A DNA stretch of 64,000 nucleotides from Methylosinus sp. C49. GTDB lineage: Bacteria > Pseudomonadota > Alphaproteobacteria > Rhizobiales > Beijerinckiaceae. The translations under genes were made by a program, and so were the position numbers. Positions 1 to 8,560 of this stretch are shown here, one piece after another; position 1 is the first letter of the stretch; every line of letters starts with the position of its first letter. The notes under the pieces are model-generated. The model made no database searches. It had not been told where the DNA came from and was given only the letters and a program-made list of their open reading frames with translations. The DNA is taken from assembly GCF_009936375.1 (NCBI RefSeq), contig NZ_AP022332.1:806001-870000 (forward strand). Reading direction: 5' to 3'.

Positions 1-2545
1 CGACATTGGCCTTGCCGCGCAGGCTCTGGCCATTGACGGAGAGCGCCGTGTCGGCGAGCTTGGCGTCCGCCTCGCCCTTCACTTTCAAATCGAGCGCGCC
101 GGCGGCGTCGATCGGCGCCGAGCCGGTGATGGCGAAGCGCCCGCCGGCGCCGAGCGCGATATTCGCGTCGAGGCTCGTGCGCGCGCCGGCGAGCGCGCCA
201 TGCGCGTCCATGTCCAGCGGCGGCAGGCCATTGCTGCGCAATTGCGGCGCGGAGAGCTTGGCGATCTTGATCTTCCAGTCGCCGCTCGGCGCTTTCTTGT
301 CGCCGGTAATTCGCGCCTCGGCGTCCAATGCGCCGTCGAGCGCCAAGCTGGCGTCGGCGATTGAAGCGATGGAGAGCGGAATGGCGCGCGCTCTCGCGGT
401 GAGATCGAGCCGCTCGCCAATGGTTCCGTCAATGTCGAGCCGGCCGGCGCCGAGCGCGAGCGCGATTCCTTTCAGCTCCACCGCGCCGCCGCCGAGCGTG
501 ATGTTCGCCGGCGCCGCGAGGGCGATGCGCTTGCCGGCGCGCTGCGCGGACAGCGTTTTGATCTCGAGCCGCGTCTTCTCGCCCGGCGTCAGCGTGGAGC
601 GGCTCGCAATGGCGAAGCCCTCCGCATCCACTGCGAGATCGAGCGCCGTGGCGGCGCCGGCGGGCGTGGCGGTGAGACGTGCTTTGGAAATCGTCTTGCC
701 GCCGACATGGAGCGCGTCCACGGCGATGTTTCCGTCGAGCGCCGGTCGGCGCAGCAGATCATGGCCTTCGAGCTTGGCGCTCAATCTCTCGATCGTCGTG
801 TCGGCGGCGCGAATGCGCGTTCCCTGCGCATCTATCGAGATGTTCTGCGCCCCCTGCGAAGCGTCGAGGATGATGTCGGCCTTCAGCGCGCCGGAGAGCT
901 TGCGCAGAGCGAGCGCGGAGAGATCGTCGAGATCGGGCGCGGCGAGAGAGAATCGCCCGCTGGCGAGCTTTTGCGCATCCAGCGTGAGCGCGCCGCGGAG
1001 AGTCGCGCGGCCGACAGAGAGATCGAGGTCGTTCGCCGTCCAGCCGGCGTCCTTATGCGCGACATTCAATTTGCCGCGCGCCGGGGCGCCGTCTATGGCG
1101 CCGTCCAGCGTCGCGGTCGCGACGAGCGCGCCGGTGAGATCACGCGCGGCGCCATGCAGCGCGAGCTTTTGGATCGCGTGGCCGTCGAGATGCGCGCCGC
1201 TGAGCAGCGCCTCGAAATCGGCGTTGGGCTTGTCGGCGGAGCCGGTCGCCTTCACCGAGATTTCTGCGCGGCCGGAGAGGCGCGGATCGGCGGGCTTCAG
1301 ATCGGCGATCGTGACCTTCGCGCCGACGTCGAGCGCCTCGCGCATCGCCGCGCCGTCGATCTTCGTCGCGACATGCGCGCCGCGCAATTCGAGCCCGTCG
1401 AAGCGCAGGCCGCCGCCGGGCAGCGAGGCGACCGCGCCGCTGAGCGTCACGCGCTCGCCCAACAGCTTCTCCAGCGCAGGCGCCTCGAGCGACGGAACGG
1501 CCAGCGTTCCGCTCAGAGTCGCGCTCACGCGCTCGTCTTTCGGAACGCCCTTCAGCGCTATCGAAAGATCGAGCGGGCGCGGCGCAGCGTCGGAGCGGCC
1601 GCGGATGGCGATATCGCCCTCGAGCGCGCCATCGTCGCGCAGAGTGGCGGAGCCGGCGAGCTGCGTCACGCCGTCGAGCAGCGGAACGGCGGCGGGCGGC
1701 AGCAGCGGGGCGAGGCGCACGCCCAAATCGAAATCGAGCCGCCGCGCCGCATCCTTGCGAATGACATGCGCCGCGCCTTCCGCGCCGATCTTCTCTCCCG
1801 CCTTGGCGGAAAGATGCGCGGCGAAATCGTCGAGCGTTCCTTCGCCGGTCAGCGAAATATCGACGGGCGGCAGGCCGGGCAGCGCCGCGAGGCGGGCGAT
1901 GGCGCCGCCCTCTGGCTCCTGCGCCGTGAGGGCGAGCGCGATCTTTTGGCCGCCCGCCGCGACATCGGCTTTCGCCGTAATGGCGCCCGGCGCGTCGAGC
2001 CGCCGAATGTCGAGCGAGACATGCGCGCCTTTGTCGAGCGCCGCCTCGCCGGTCGCGGCGAATTTCGCCGCGGTTCCGAGAACGGGCGCGCCGAGCGACA
2101 ATGTGTCCAGCGCGAGCCGGCCGAGGCGGATGCGCACCGGAAGATCGGGGAGCGCGAAGCCGCCGCTGCTTTTCGGCGTCGCCGTCGCAGCCTGAGCGGG
2201 CGCCGGGAGGCGGGCGAGATCGATCGCGCCAATGGCGAGCTTCTCTATATCGAGGCGCAGCGAGAACAGCGCGGAAGGCGACCAGTCCAGCGCGATCTGG
2301 TCGATCTTCAGATAGGGGCCATCCCTATCGGCGATGGAAATGTCGCGCAGCAGCGGATGCGCCGACAGTGGGTCCTCGAAGGCGCCGATCTCCACTTTCA
2401 TATCGGCGGAGGAGGCGGCGCGCGAGACGAGATCGGCGAGGAAGCTCTTGCCCTCATGCGTCTGCATGCGTAGCGCGAGCGTCGCGGCGACGGCGAGCAG
2501 CGCCAGCGCGCCGAAGGCATAGGCGAGAATGCGGCCAAAGCGCAT
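1..2545 (-). CDS. tamB: TamB, inner-membrane translocation/assembly protein (N-terminal part, cut by window edge)
   Basis: The minus-strand frame from ATG 2543-2545 stays open to base 1, about 848 codons, so the C-terminal part lies outside the window. The product starts MRFGRILAYAFG with one hydrophobic signal anchor (about residues 5-24), followed by a long low-complexity region rich in A, L, D, G and R with repeated short beta-like stretches, typical of AsmA/TamB proteins. TamB spans the periplasm and works with the barrel TamA in outer-membrane protein insertion or lipid transport. The start overlaps the tamA stop by one base (TGATG), so the two are translationally coupled. Identification rests on the N-terminus, architecture and the neighbouring tamA; the diagnostic C-terminal DUF490 domain is not visible. 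Confidence 0.88.
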   Translation of the reverse strand, partial: MRFGRILAYAFGALALLAVAATLALRMQTHEGKSFLADLVSRAASSADMKVEIGAFEDPLSAHPLLRDISIADRDGPYLKIDQIALDWSPSALFSLRLDIEKLAIGAIDLARLPAPAQAATATPKSSGGFALPDLPVRIRLGRLALDTLSLGAPVLGTAAKFAATGEAALDKGAHVSLDIRRLDAPGAITAKADVAAGGQKIALALTAQEPEGGAIARLAALPGLPPVDISLTGEGTLDDFAAHLSAKAGEKIGAEGAAHVIRKDAARRLDFDLGVRLAPLLPPAAVPLLDGVTQLAGSATLRDDGALEGDIAIRGRSDAAPRPLDLSIALKGVPKDERVSATLSGTLAVPSLEAPALEKLLGERVTLSGAVASLPGGGLRFDGLELRGAHVATKIDGAAMREALDVGAKVTIADLKPADPRLSGRAEISVKATGSADKPNADFEALLSGAHLDGHAIQKLALHGAARDLTGALVATATLDGAIDGAPARGKLNVAHKDAGWTANDLDLSVGRATLRGALTLDAQKLASGRFSLAAPDLDDLSALALRKLSGALKADIILDASQGAQNISIDAQGTRIRAADTTIERLSAKLEGHDLLRRPALDGNIAVDALHVGGKTISKARLTATPAGAATALDLAVDAEGFAIASRSTLTPGEKTRLEIKTLSAQRAGKRIALAAPANITLGGGAVELKGIALALGAGRLDIDGTIGERLDLTARARAIPLSIASIADASLALDGALDAEARITGDKKAPSGDWKIKIAKLSAPQLRSNGLPPLDMDAHGALAGARTSLDANIALGAGGRFAITGSAPIDAAGALDLKVKGEADAKLADTALSVNGQSLRGKANV

Positions 2546-4545
2546 CAGAACGACTCCCCGACGCCGATGAAGATCGCGAATTTATTCTCGCCGGGACGCC
2601 GGCCGAGCGGTGTCGCCACATCGAGACGCACGGGGCCTATCCCTGTGTAATAGCGCAGGCCTATGCCGACGGACGAGCGCATGGACGATTGGAAGTCGGG
2701 GAATGGCGACGAAAAGGCGGAGCCTATGTCGTAGAAGGGAACCACGCCGATATCGCGCGTCACCTTTATGCGCGCCTCGGCCGAGCCTTCGAGCAGGCTG
2801 CGTCCGCCGACCGGAAAGCCGAGGCCGGCGTCCGGGCTGAGCGAGCGATAGCGATAGCCGCGCACCGAGCCGCCGCCGCCGGCGAAGAAGCGATGGCTCG
2901 CCGGAATATTCTCAATGCTCGCGCCGACGATGGAGCCCGCGGCCACGCGGCCGGCGAGCACATACCAGCCGTCCTCGTCCAGCGACTTGTAGCCGGAAAT
3001 CTGCGTCTTGGATTGCACCATGCCGACGCTGTCGCCGAAGGCCTTCACATAGGGCGTGACATTGGCGATGGCGCGAAAGCCATTGGAGGGCGCGAGGAGA
3101 TCGTCGGTTCCGTCGTAATTGGCCGAGAGCGGAAAGCCGAGCAGCGAATAATCATGCGGGCCGAAAGCGTCGAACGTATGCCCGCGCTCGAATTCGAGCC
3201 CCGCCTGCATGGACGCCGTATCGCTGAAGCGATGGCGGATCGCCGCCGAGCCATTGCCGTAATAGGCCCAGTAATAATCGGTCTTCTCGCGCACGAAGCC
3301 GGCGTCGAGCAGCAGATCGTTGCGCGAGCCGAACAGAGCGGGCTTCACGAAGCTCGCCTTGGCGCGGCCGATGACGTCGTTCAGGCGAATGGAGGAGAGG
3401 CCGTTGTAGCGCGCCGAGCTGCCGAAGGGCGCGAGGCCGCCTTCGACGTCGAAACGCAGCCGCTCGGCGCCGCCGAAGAGATTGCGATCGGTCCAATAGG
3501 CGCGCAGGCCCGGCCCGTCGACATTGGAGAAGAAAGCGTCGGCGCCCACCGCATGGGGCTTGCGCTCGCTCGTCTGCACGAAGATCGGCAGATTGCCATT
3601 GGCGTCGAGCTTGTCGCCATCCTCCGCCTTCACCGAGCCCACGGCTTCCAAACGGCCGATGGATTTGCGCAGCTCGGTGAGCTTCTTCGGACTATAGGTC
3701 TCGCCCTGCTCGAGATAGATGTAGGAGCGAATGACGTCCTCGTCTATGCCGGGCGAGCCGCTGGTCCTCACCTCGCCTATGCCGGCGCGCGGGCCGGGAT
3801 CGATCGTCACCACCACATCCATCGCCTTCTCGGGATGGAGGATCGTCGGTTTCGCCGCGACCACTTTGGCGAGCGGGTAGGAATTGGCGCGCAGAGCGTC
3901 GATCCAGCCGGCCTGCATGGATTGCAAGGCGGCGGCGCGCGCGGGCTGCTCGGGATCGCGCTCGAGCGTTTTTTTCGTGAGCAGCGCCTCGTCGAGCGGC
4001 TTGCCGCTGCGGGCGTCGAGAAGGGCGACGTTGCGCAAATGGAACAGCGGGCCGGGGGTGATCTCTATGCGAATCGGCGCCAGCGTCTGGCCGCGCAGCC
4101 GCTCTGCCGCGGCTGCGGCGACATCGGCGCCATGGCCGTCCGGCCGCACCGGGACGCCGGCGACCGTGGCCTTGATCTCCGCGTCATAATAGCCGCTCGC
4201 CCAGAGCGCCTCGGCGAGGCGCGGGAAATCGGCGACGACGCGCCGCGCGACGCCGGCCCCCGTGGGCGGCGCCTGCAGCCGCAGCCGCCATGTGCTGGAG
4301 GCGTCCTGAAGGTTGCGCGCGAGGCCCTCCACCTCGTCGAGGCCGGAGAATTCGATTTTATAGGGCAGCGCGTCGCGGCTCGGCTCCGGCGTCTCCTCGG
4401 CGGCGCCGAAGAGGCCGAAAAAATCGAATGCACGGGCGGGGGAGACGGCCTCCGGGCCGCCGAACGCAAGGAGCGCCGCCACGCCCAGAAAACGCTTCAC
4501 GTATTTCACTTCGCCAACGACCCGAACCGAGGATTGCCGCACCAT
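2545..4545 (-). CDS. tamA: TamA, Omp85-family outer-membrane barrel
   Basis: The 666-residue protein has a signal sequence (hydrophobic core around residues 20-40, ending near SPARA), an N-terminal periplasmic region of POTRA type (about 60-290, e.g. GPLFHLRNVAL and GEVRTSGSPGIDEDVI, which resemble POTRA strands) and a C-terminal Omp85 barrel (about 310-666) with FFAGGGGSVRGYRY near 560, the conserved VRGY loop-6 motif. It ends in GVGESF, a terminal Phe fitting the BAM beta-signal. Length is usual for alphaproteobacterial TamA. It heads a two-gene unit with tamB. The operator region just upstream carries a CtrA-like site. BamA is unlikely because the gene pairs with tamB and lacks the bam/lpx neighbourhood. 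Confidence 0.92.
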   Translation of the reverse strand: MVRQSSVRVVGEVKYVKRFLGVAALLAFGGPEAVSPARAFDFFGLFGAAEETPEPSRDALPYKIEFSGLDEVEGLARNLQDASSTWRLRLQAPPTGAGVARRVVADFPRLAEALWASGYYDAEIKATVAGVPVRPDGHGADVAAAAAERLRGQTLAPIRIEITPGPLFHLRNVALLDARSGKPLDEALLTKKTLERDPEQPARAAALQSMQAGWIDALRANSYPLAKVVAAKPTILHPEKAMDVVVTIDPGPRAGIGEVRTSGSPGIDEDVIRSYIYLEQGETYSPKKLTELRKSIGRLEAVGSVKAEDGDKLDANGNLPIFVQTSERKPHAVGADAFFSNVDGPGLRAYWTDRNLFGGAERLRFDVEGGLAPFGSSARYNGLSSIRLNDVIGRAKASFVKPALFGSRNDLLLDAGFVREKTDYYWAYYGNGSAAIRHRFSDTASMQAGLEFERGHTFDAFGPHDYSLLGFPLSANYDGTDDLLAPSNGFRAIANVTPYVKAFGDSVGMVQSKTQISGYKSLDEDGWYVLAGRVAAGSIVGASIENIPASHRFFAGGGGSVRGYRYRSLSPDAGLGFPVGGRSLLEGSAEARIKVTRDIGVVPFYDIGSAFSSPFPDFQSSMRSSVGIGLRYYTGIGPVRLDVATPLGRRPGENKFAIFIGVGESF

Positions 4546-4574
4546 AAGCGCAGCCTTGCAAGCGGTCCATCGCG

Positions 4575-4614
4575 TTAAGCTTAACCATACAACCTATGGT
4601 TAAGCCAGTCTTAA
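4575..4614 (-). promoter_or_regulatory. Palindromes and CtrA-type site upstream of tamA
   Basis: In the 86-bp gap between the receptor stop and tamA start, TTAA-N7-TTAA occurs at 4600-4614; read on the minus strand it is TTAA GACTGGC TTAAC, an exact fit to the CtrA full-site consensus TTAA-N7-TTAAC. A perfect 12-bp palindrome (GTTAAGCTTAAC, 4575-4586) and a perfect 10-5-10 inverted repeat (CTTAACCATA...TATGGTTAAG, 4580-4604) overlap it. The inverted repeat could also act as a terminator for a transcript entering from either side, although it is not followed by a T run. Function is inferred. Confidence 0.5.
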
Positions 4615-4631
4615 TGCGCCCCTCGCGCATG

Positions 4632-6953
4632 TCAGAATTTGAAGCCGACCTTGGCGAGCACGGTGCGCGGCGCGCCCGGGTAATAAATGCCGTTGGCCGA
4701 CGTCTGCTGATAATAGCCGCTGCTGATCTGGCCGATATAGGCGGTGTCGAACATATTCATGCAGGTGACGCTGGCGGTGATCGTTCCCCAGTCGATCTTG
4801 TGCTCGTATTTCACGGTGAGATCGAAGGTGGAATAGCCGGCGAGAGGCTGATATCCCGATGTGTCGCCGGCGCGCGAGCCGACGATATGCAGGATCGGCG
4901 TGATGGTGAATTGCTCTATGCGCAGATCGCCGCCGATCGTCGAGATGAAATAGGGCACGTCCGGCAATTGCTTGCCCTTCACGCGCGTCGACCAATAATT
5001 GGCCGCGGAGGCGCCGGGCAGCAGCGGCAGGTCTTCGACGAATTCAGCGCGCTGATAGCCGAGCGAAGCGAAGAGCGACACGGTCTCCAGCGGGGAGTAA
5101 TGGACGACCGCTTGCGCGCCGTAATTCTGGCTCTCGCCGACATTGGCGCCATATTGCGTGCCGATGCCGGGATCGTAAGAGACGAGCTTGTTGTGATTGC
5201 GGGAGTAATAGATCGTCGGCTCCACATAGCCCGAGCCATAGGCGCCGTCGAAGGACCAGCGCAGGCCGAGATCGAGCTGCGTCGAGGTCTCCGGCTTCAT
5301 CGAATGCCAGAATTGATCCGCAGTGATTCCCTTGGCGAGGAAGGTCGCCGAATTCTGCTGGAACACCGGCCAGGCGTCATAGCCCGGTCCGCCATAGCCG
5401 CCGCCGCCGCTGAATTTCAGCAATAGATCGTCGGTCAGCCGATAGGTGAGCGCGCCGAAGGGCAGAAAAGTGCCGATGGTGAAGGGCTTGACGCTGCGAT
5501 TGGCGATGACGCCGGAGGAGAGCGCCAGCGCCGTGTCATAGGGGACATCGCCTATGCCGGTCGAATTATAGGCGTCTATGCCCGCCATGCGTTCCCAAAT
5601 ATAGCGCGCGCCCGCCTCCACATGTAGCGGACCGAAGTCGCGGCTCGCGATTCCATAGGCGGAATCGAACACATGCGGCGCGGTCTGCTTGCCGAGGATC
5701 GCCCAGCTCGGATTGATGAGGCCGCCGCCCGCATTGGGGGCGAAGACTTCCCATGCCGTCGGCGGTCCGGGGGGATTTTGCACGCCATGCCAGAAGCCGA
5801 GCTTGGCGTCCGTATCCAGCACGCGGGTCTGCAATTCGCTCACCACGCCCCACATGTCGTGGTCGATGATCCATTTGCGGATGCGGCCATTGTTCTGGCC
5901 ATCGAGATAATAGCCGTCCTCGCGGAAATAATAGGGCTTGAAGACGAAGCGCGTCGTCTTGTCGACCTCTATGGCGATATCGCCGAAGGCGGTCCAAGAG
6001 TCGAAATGCTGGAGATTATAGCCGTAGTAATTGATCTGGCTGGCCGTCGTCGGGCCTGGATAGGCGGCGAAATCATAGCGGCGGAAGGCGCCGAGATTGC
6101 TCGCCTGCTGATAATTCAGTCCCTGATAGCTGTGCTGGTCGAAGCTGCTCTCGGCGACGAAGAATTTCGCTTCCAGCCCGTCGACGGGCTTGGTGTCCAC
6201 GCCGACCGCGAAGCCCGATTTGCCCTGCGGATCCTTGCCGGAGCCGCGCCATTTGTCGGCGTCGGTGAAGGAGCCGGAGACGAAGAGCTTCGTCGTGCCG
6301 TTCAAAATCTCGCCCGAGTCGATGCGGGCGAAAGTGCGCAGGAAGGAGAAGGAGCCGACGCTCTGCGAAATCTCGCCGCCGAATTTCTCCGCCGGCCAGC
6401 GCAGGCGGCTGTCGAAATTGCCGCCGACAGTGAAATAGGAGTTCACATCGGAGGGCATGGGGCCTTGCCGCAGCACGATCTTGCTCAGATTCTCATTGTC
6501 GATGAGCCAGGTGACGCCGGGGCCGGGATTGATGCCGGAGAGCGGCAAGCCCTCCACCGTGCCGATGCTGTTGCCGTGCTGGCTGACCTCGCCGCGAATG
6601 CGAATGCCTTTGTTGCCGCCGGGAAGATTGGCGAGGCCGTAAGGATCGATGGCCGGCGCATCGACGGAGGGCAGCCAGGAGATGCCGCGGATGGGATTGG
6701 AGCCGCCGCCGCCGCTGGCGAGATCGAGCCCGCGCGCATCCGCGGCATAGGCGGTGGATGAAACGGATTCCGAGCCGATGACGCCGGGCTCGGGCTTTTT
6801 CTTCGGCGCGGCGGGCGCCGGGCCGATCGAGATTTCCGGCAGCGGGGTGAAGCTCTGCGCGCCGGCGCCCTGGGCGGCGCCGAGCAGCGCGGCCAAGGAT
6901 GCGCCGCCGAGAAGAAGGGAGGAGCCGCGTCTTTTGCGCGCGAACATCGTCAT
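4632..6953 (-). CDS. TonB-dependent outer-membrane receptor
   Basis: The 773-residue protein has a signal peptide (cleavage near residue 33, AQGAGAQ), a plug domain (about 70-210: GIRIRGEVSQHGNS, LRQGPMPSDVNSYFTVGGN) and a 22-strand-type barrel ending in VLAKVGFKF, with the expected terminal Phe. EISIGP just after the signal peptide could be a TonB box. Such receptors import scarce metal chelates, cobalamin or similar compounds across the outer membrane using TonB energy. It lies downstream of a BtuCD-type importer and two TiaS-like genes on the same strand, but behind its own 171-bp gap with a palindromic promoter region. The substrate cannot be read from sequence; Mo/W, an iron siderophore, cobalamin or a lanthanide chelate are all possible, with Mo/W favoured by context. 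Confidence 0.9.
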   Translation of the reverse strand: MTMFARKRRGSSLLLGGASLAALLGAAQGAGAQSFTPLPEISIGPAPAAPKKKPEPGVIGSESVSSTAYAADARGLDLASGGGGSNPIRGISWLPSVDAPAIDPYGLANLPGGNKGIRIRGEVSQHGNSIGTVEGLPLSGINPGPGVTWLIDNENLSKIVLRQGPMPSDVNSYFTVGGNFDSRLRWPAEKFGGEISQSVGSFSFLRTFARIDSGEILNGTTKLFVSGSFTDADKWRGSGKDPQGKSGFAVGVDTKPVDGLEAKFFVAESSFDQHSYQGLNYQQASNLGAFRRYDFAAYPGPTTASQINYYGYNLQHFDSWTAFGDIAIEVDKTTRFVFKPYYFREDGYYLDGQNNGRIRKWIIDHDMWGVVSELQTRVLDTDAKLGFWHGVQNPPGPPTAWEVFAPNAGGGLINPSWAILGKQTAPHVFDSAYGIASRDFGPLHVEAGARYIWERMAGIDAYNSTGIGDVPYDTALALSSGVIANRSVKPFTIGTFLPFGALTYRLTDDLLLKFSGGGGYGGPGYDAWPVFQQNSATFLAKGITADQFWHSMKPETSTQLDLGLRWSFDGAYGSGYVEPTIYYSRNHNKLVSYDPGIGTQYGANVGESQNYGAQAVVHYSPLETVSLFASLGYQRAEFVEDLPLLPGASAANYWSTRVKGKQLPDVPYFISTIGGDLRIEQFTITPILHIVGSRAGDTSGYQPLAGYSTFDLTVKYEHKIDWGTITASVTCMNMFDTAYIGQISSGYYQQTSANGIYYPGAPRTVLAKVGFKF

Positions 6954-7057
6954 TGCTGTCAGCCTTTCACCGCCCCCGGCCGACGCGCCGCTCGCCCGCC
7001 GCTCGATTCGTGATGTAACGCAATTACGTAAATAGGCGTAGGCGTGGCGGCAAGTCT

Positions 7058-7102
7058 ATTATGACGGCACAACGACGCATATCACGTCATCAGACGTCAT
7101 AT
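7058..7102 (-). promoter_or_regulatory. Receptor promoter region with 24-bp imperfect palindrome
   Basis: Upstream of the receptor, 7079-7102 reads ATAT-n-ACGT-N6-ACGT-n-ATAT, a palindrome with one mismatched pair; on either strand it also shows ACGTCAT repeated 10 bp apart (7084-7090, 7094-7100), one helical turn. A candidate minus-strand -10 (CATAAT, 7058-7063) lies downstream, with a weak -35 (GTGATA) 17 bp further up inside the palindrome. The 9-mer ATATGCGTC here also occurs in the binding-protein promoter at 11612-11621. A metal-responsive regulator site is inferred; the regulator is unknown. Confidence 0.45.
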
Positions 7103-7124
7103 AGAAGGCGTGTAGTTCCGCTCG

Positions 7125-7829
7125 CTATCGAGATTTCGCCTTTGGCTCGGCGCCGGCCGCCTCCCACATGCCCTCGCCGATGCGGCGCAAGGGCAGGACG
7201 GCGCGGCCGGCGGCGAGCTGCGGCCGCAGCCGACCATGGGTGTCGATCCAATCGTCGGGCGCGGGCGCCTCGGCGTCCGTCTCCAGCGAAACGAGGAAAA
7301 TGCCGAGCGCTCTCAGCTCTCGCGCCTGCACGGCGCGATCGAGCCGGCGCAGCCCGCCGAATTCGAGCCAGCGCCCGGACCATCCGCGCGCCGTCAGCCC
7401 CACCGCCGCCGCCGCGCCGATGAGGCCCCGGCCTCCGCGCAGGCCGGCGACGCGCACTTCGATCAAAGGCGGCAGCTCCTCGGGGCGAATCTCGCGCCGG
7501 CTGGCGGCGCGGCCGAAGTCGATGAGCGCTTCCGCCTCCGCGCCGGCCACGAGAATTCCCGGCGCGCTGGAGGGCGCCGCATTGGCCTCCACATAGGCGG
7601 CGGCCTGGGCGAGCAGAAAATCAGCGGCGTCGGCGCGTTCGCTCTCGACGACGAGGCAGGAGGCCTTGTTATTGGTGGTCGCCGCCACGCCGGAAAACAG
7701 AATATGGCCGACCGAGCCGATGAAGCGTGTCTCGCCCGCGAGCGTGTCGCCGAATTCGCGCGCCAGCCGCGCCGTGCTGGCCGCCCAGCCGGCGCCATCC
7801 GTGTCGTCTATTCCGATGAGGATGCGCAT
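7125..7829 (-). CDS. TiaS N-terminal-domain-like protein B (GIDDTD family)
   Basis: The 234-residue soluble protein opens MRILIGIDDTDGAG (D8, D9, D11), the signature of the N-terminal domain of archaeal tRNA(Ile2) agmatinylcytidine synthetase TiaS, and carries the second TiaS-like motif GLIGAAAAVG (about 135-144). It is far shorter than TiaS and lacks the kinase-like, OB-fold and zinc domains. It shares the block RGWSGRWLEFGGLRRL with the gene just upstream (YGWCGRFLEYGRLRRL), so the two are tandem duplicates. Its ATG overlaps the preceding stop by one base (TGATG), implying coupled translation with the transporter ATPase operon. A tRNA role is unlikely given truncation and context; the true reaction is unknown. 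Confidence 0.75.
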   Translation of the reverse strand: MRILIGIDDTDGAGWAASTARLAREFGDTLAGETRFIGSVGHILFSGVAATTNNKASCLVVESERADAADFLLAQAAAYVEANAAPSSAPGILVAGAEAEALIDFGRAASRREIRPEELPPLIEVRVAGLRGGRGLIGAAAAVGLTARGWSGRWLEFGGLRRLDRAVQARELRALGIFLVSLETDAEAPAPDDWIDTHGRLRPQLAAGRAVLPLRRIGEGMWEAAGAEPKAKSR

Positions 7830-8560
7830 CAGTCTGCGGCCTCGGCGTCGCGCGGGCGCTTGCCTATGGCGATGAGGCGGCCGTCCTTCTCCTCCACCGG
7901 CGCGACGGCGCGCCCGCCCCAGAGCCGCGGCGACAGCCAGCCGCCCGTATGAATCAGCGCCTCTGGATCGAGCGCGCGCGCATATTTGTCGATCGCCGTC
8001 GCTTCAATGCCGGCCTCGGCCAGCGCCGCGACGGAGATGGGATCGGGCAGGCGGCGCAGCCTTCCATATTCCAGAAAGCGGCCGCACCAGCCATAGGCGG
8101 AGAGTCCGACGGCGGCCAGCGCGCCGATGATTCCGTCATTGGTTCCGCCGAGGCCGAGCAGCTCGACGCCGGCGCGGGCGGCCACTTCTCTCGCATGATC
8201 CTGCGTCTCGATCTCATGCGTGCAGGAGAGGCCGAATGCGATGATCTCGGAAAGATCGTCGGTCTCTCGCGCGATGCAGAGGCCGGGGTCCGAGCCGTCG
8301 CTGGCCAGCTCGGCGATATGGGCGATGGCGCTGGCGGCGAGCAAAGGGATCAGCGCCTCGTCCTCTATCTCCACCACGGCGCAGGCCGGGCTGTTGTGAG
8401 AGGTGAAGGGAATGCGCGGATCGACGAGCAATTGATGGCGCAGCGCGCCCCACAGCCGCGCGCCTTCGGGAAGCTTGCGCTCGAACATGCGCACCAGCCG
8501 CCCGGTGCCGATCTTCGCTCCGGCGACGTCGGTGTCGTCGAAGCCCATATAGAGCTTCAT
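7829..8560 (-). CDS. TiaS N-terminal-domain-like protein A (GFDDTD family)
   Basis: The 243-residue protein starts MKLYMGFDDTDVAGAK (D8, D9, D11) and keeps the TiaS-type segments DPRIPFTSHNSPACAV (about 48-62, compare the IPFKTRGN region of TiaS) and GIIGALAAVG (143-152). There is no membrane segment or signal peptide. It overlaps the importer ATPase stop by ATGA and is followed by its paralogue with a TGATG overlap, so ATPase, A and B form one translationally coupled unit. Family knowledge suggests a nucleotide- or agmatine-handling catalytic domain in TiaS; here, without the tRNA-binding domains, it may act on a small molecule, a metal ligand or a cofactor. Function unassigned. Confidence 0.75.
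   Translation of the reverse strand: MKLYMGFDDTDVAGAKIGTGRLVRMFERKLPEGARLWGALRHQLLVDPRIPFTSHNSPACAVVEIEDEALIPLLAASAIAHIAELASDGSDPGLCIARETDDLSEIIAFGLSCTHEIETQDHAREVAARAGVELLGLGGTNDGIIGALAAVGLSAYGWCGRFLEYGRLRRLPDPISVAALAEAGIEATAIDKYARALDPEALIHTGGWLSPRLWGGRAVAPVEEKDGRLIAIGKRPRDAEAAD

Noticed and set aside
6-4578. Three overlapping plus-strand frames (589-825 codons) across the first 4.6 kb
   Set aside because: They are antisense to tamA and tamB, which have recognisable signal anchors, POTRA/barrel motifs and coupled starts; the plus-strand products are Arg/Ser/Ala-rich without domains.
4632-6953. Receptor as the LutH-type lanthanide receptor
   Set aside because: It lies 20 kb from lanM, shares a strand with a different importer, and the linked promoters look ModE-like. 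It cannot be fully excluded but is not the better reading.
7125-8560. Complete bacterial TiaS tRNA-modifying enzyme
   Set aside because: The proteins lack the kinase-like, OB and zinc domains needed for tRNA work, and bacteria use TilS for the same task.
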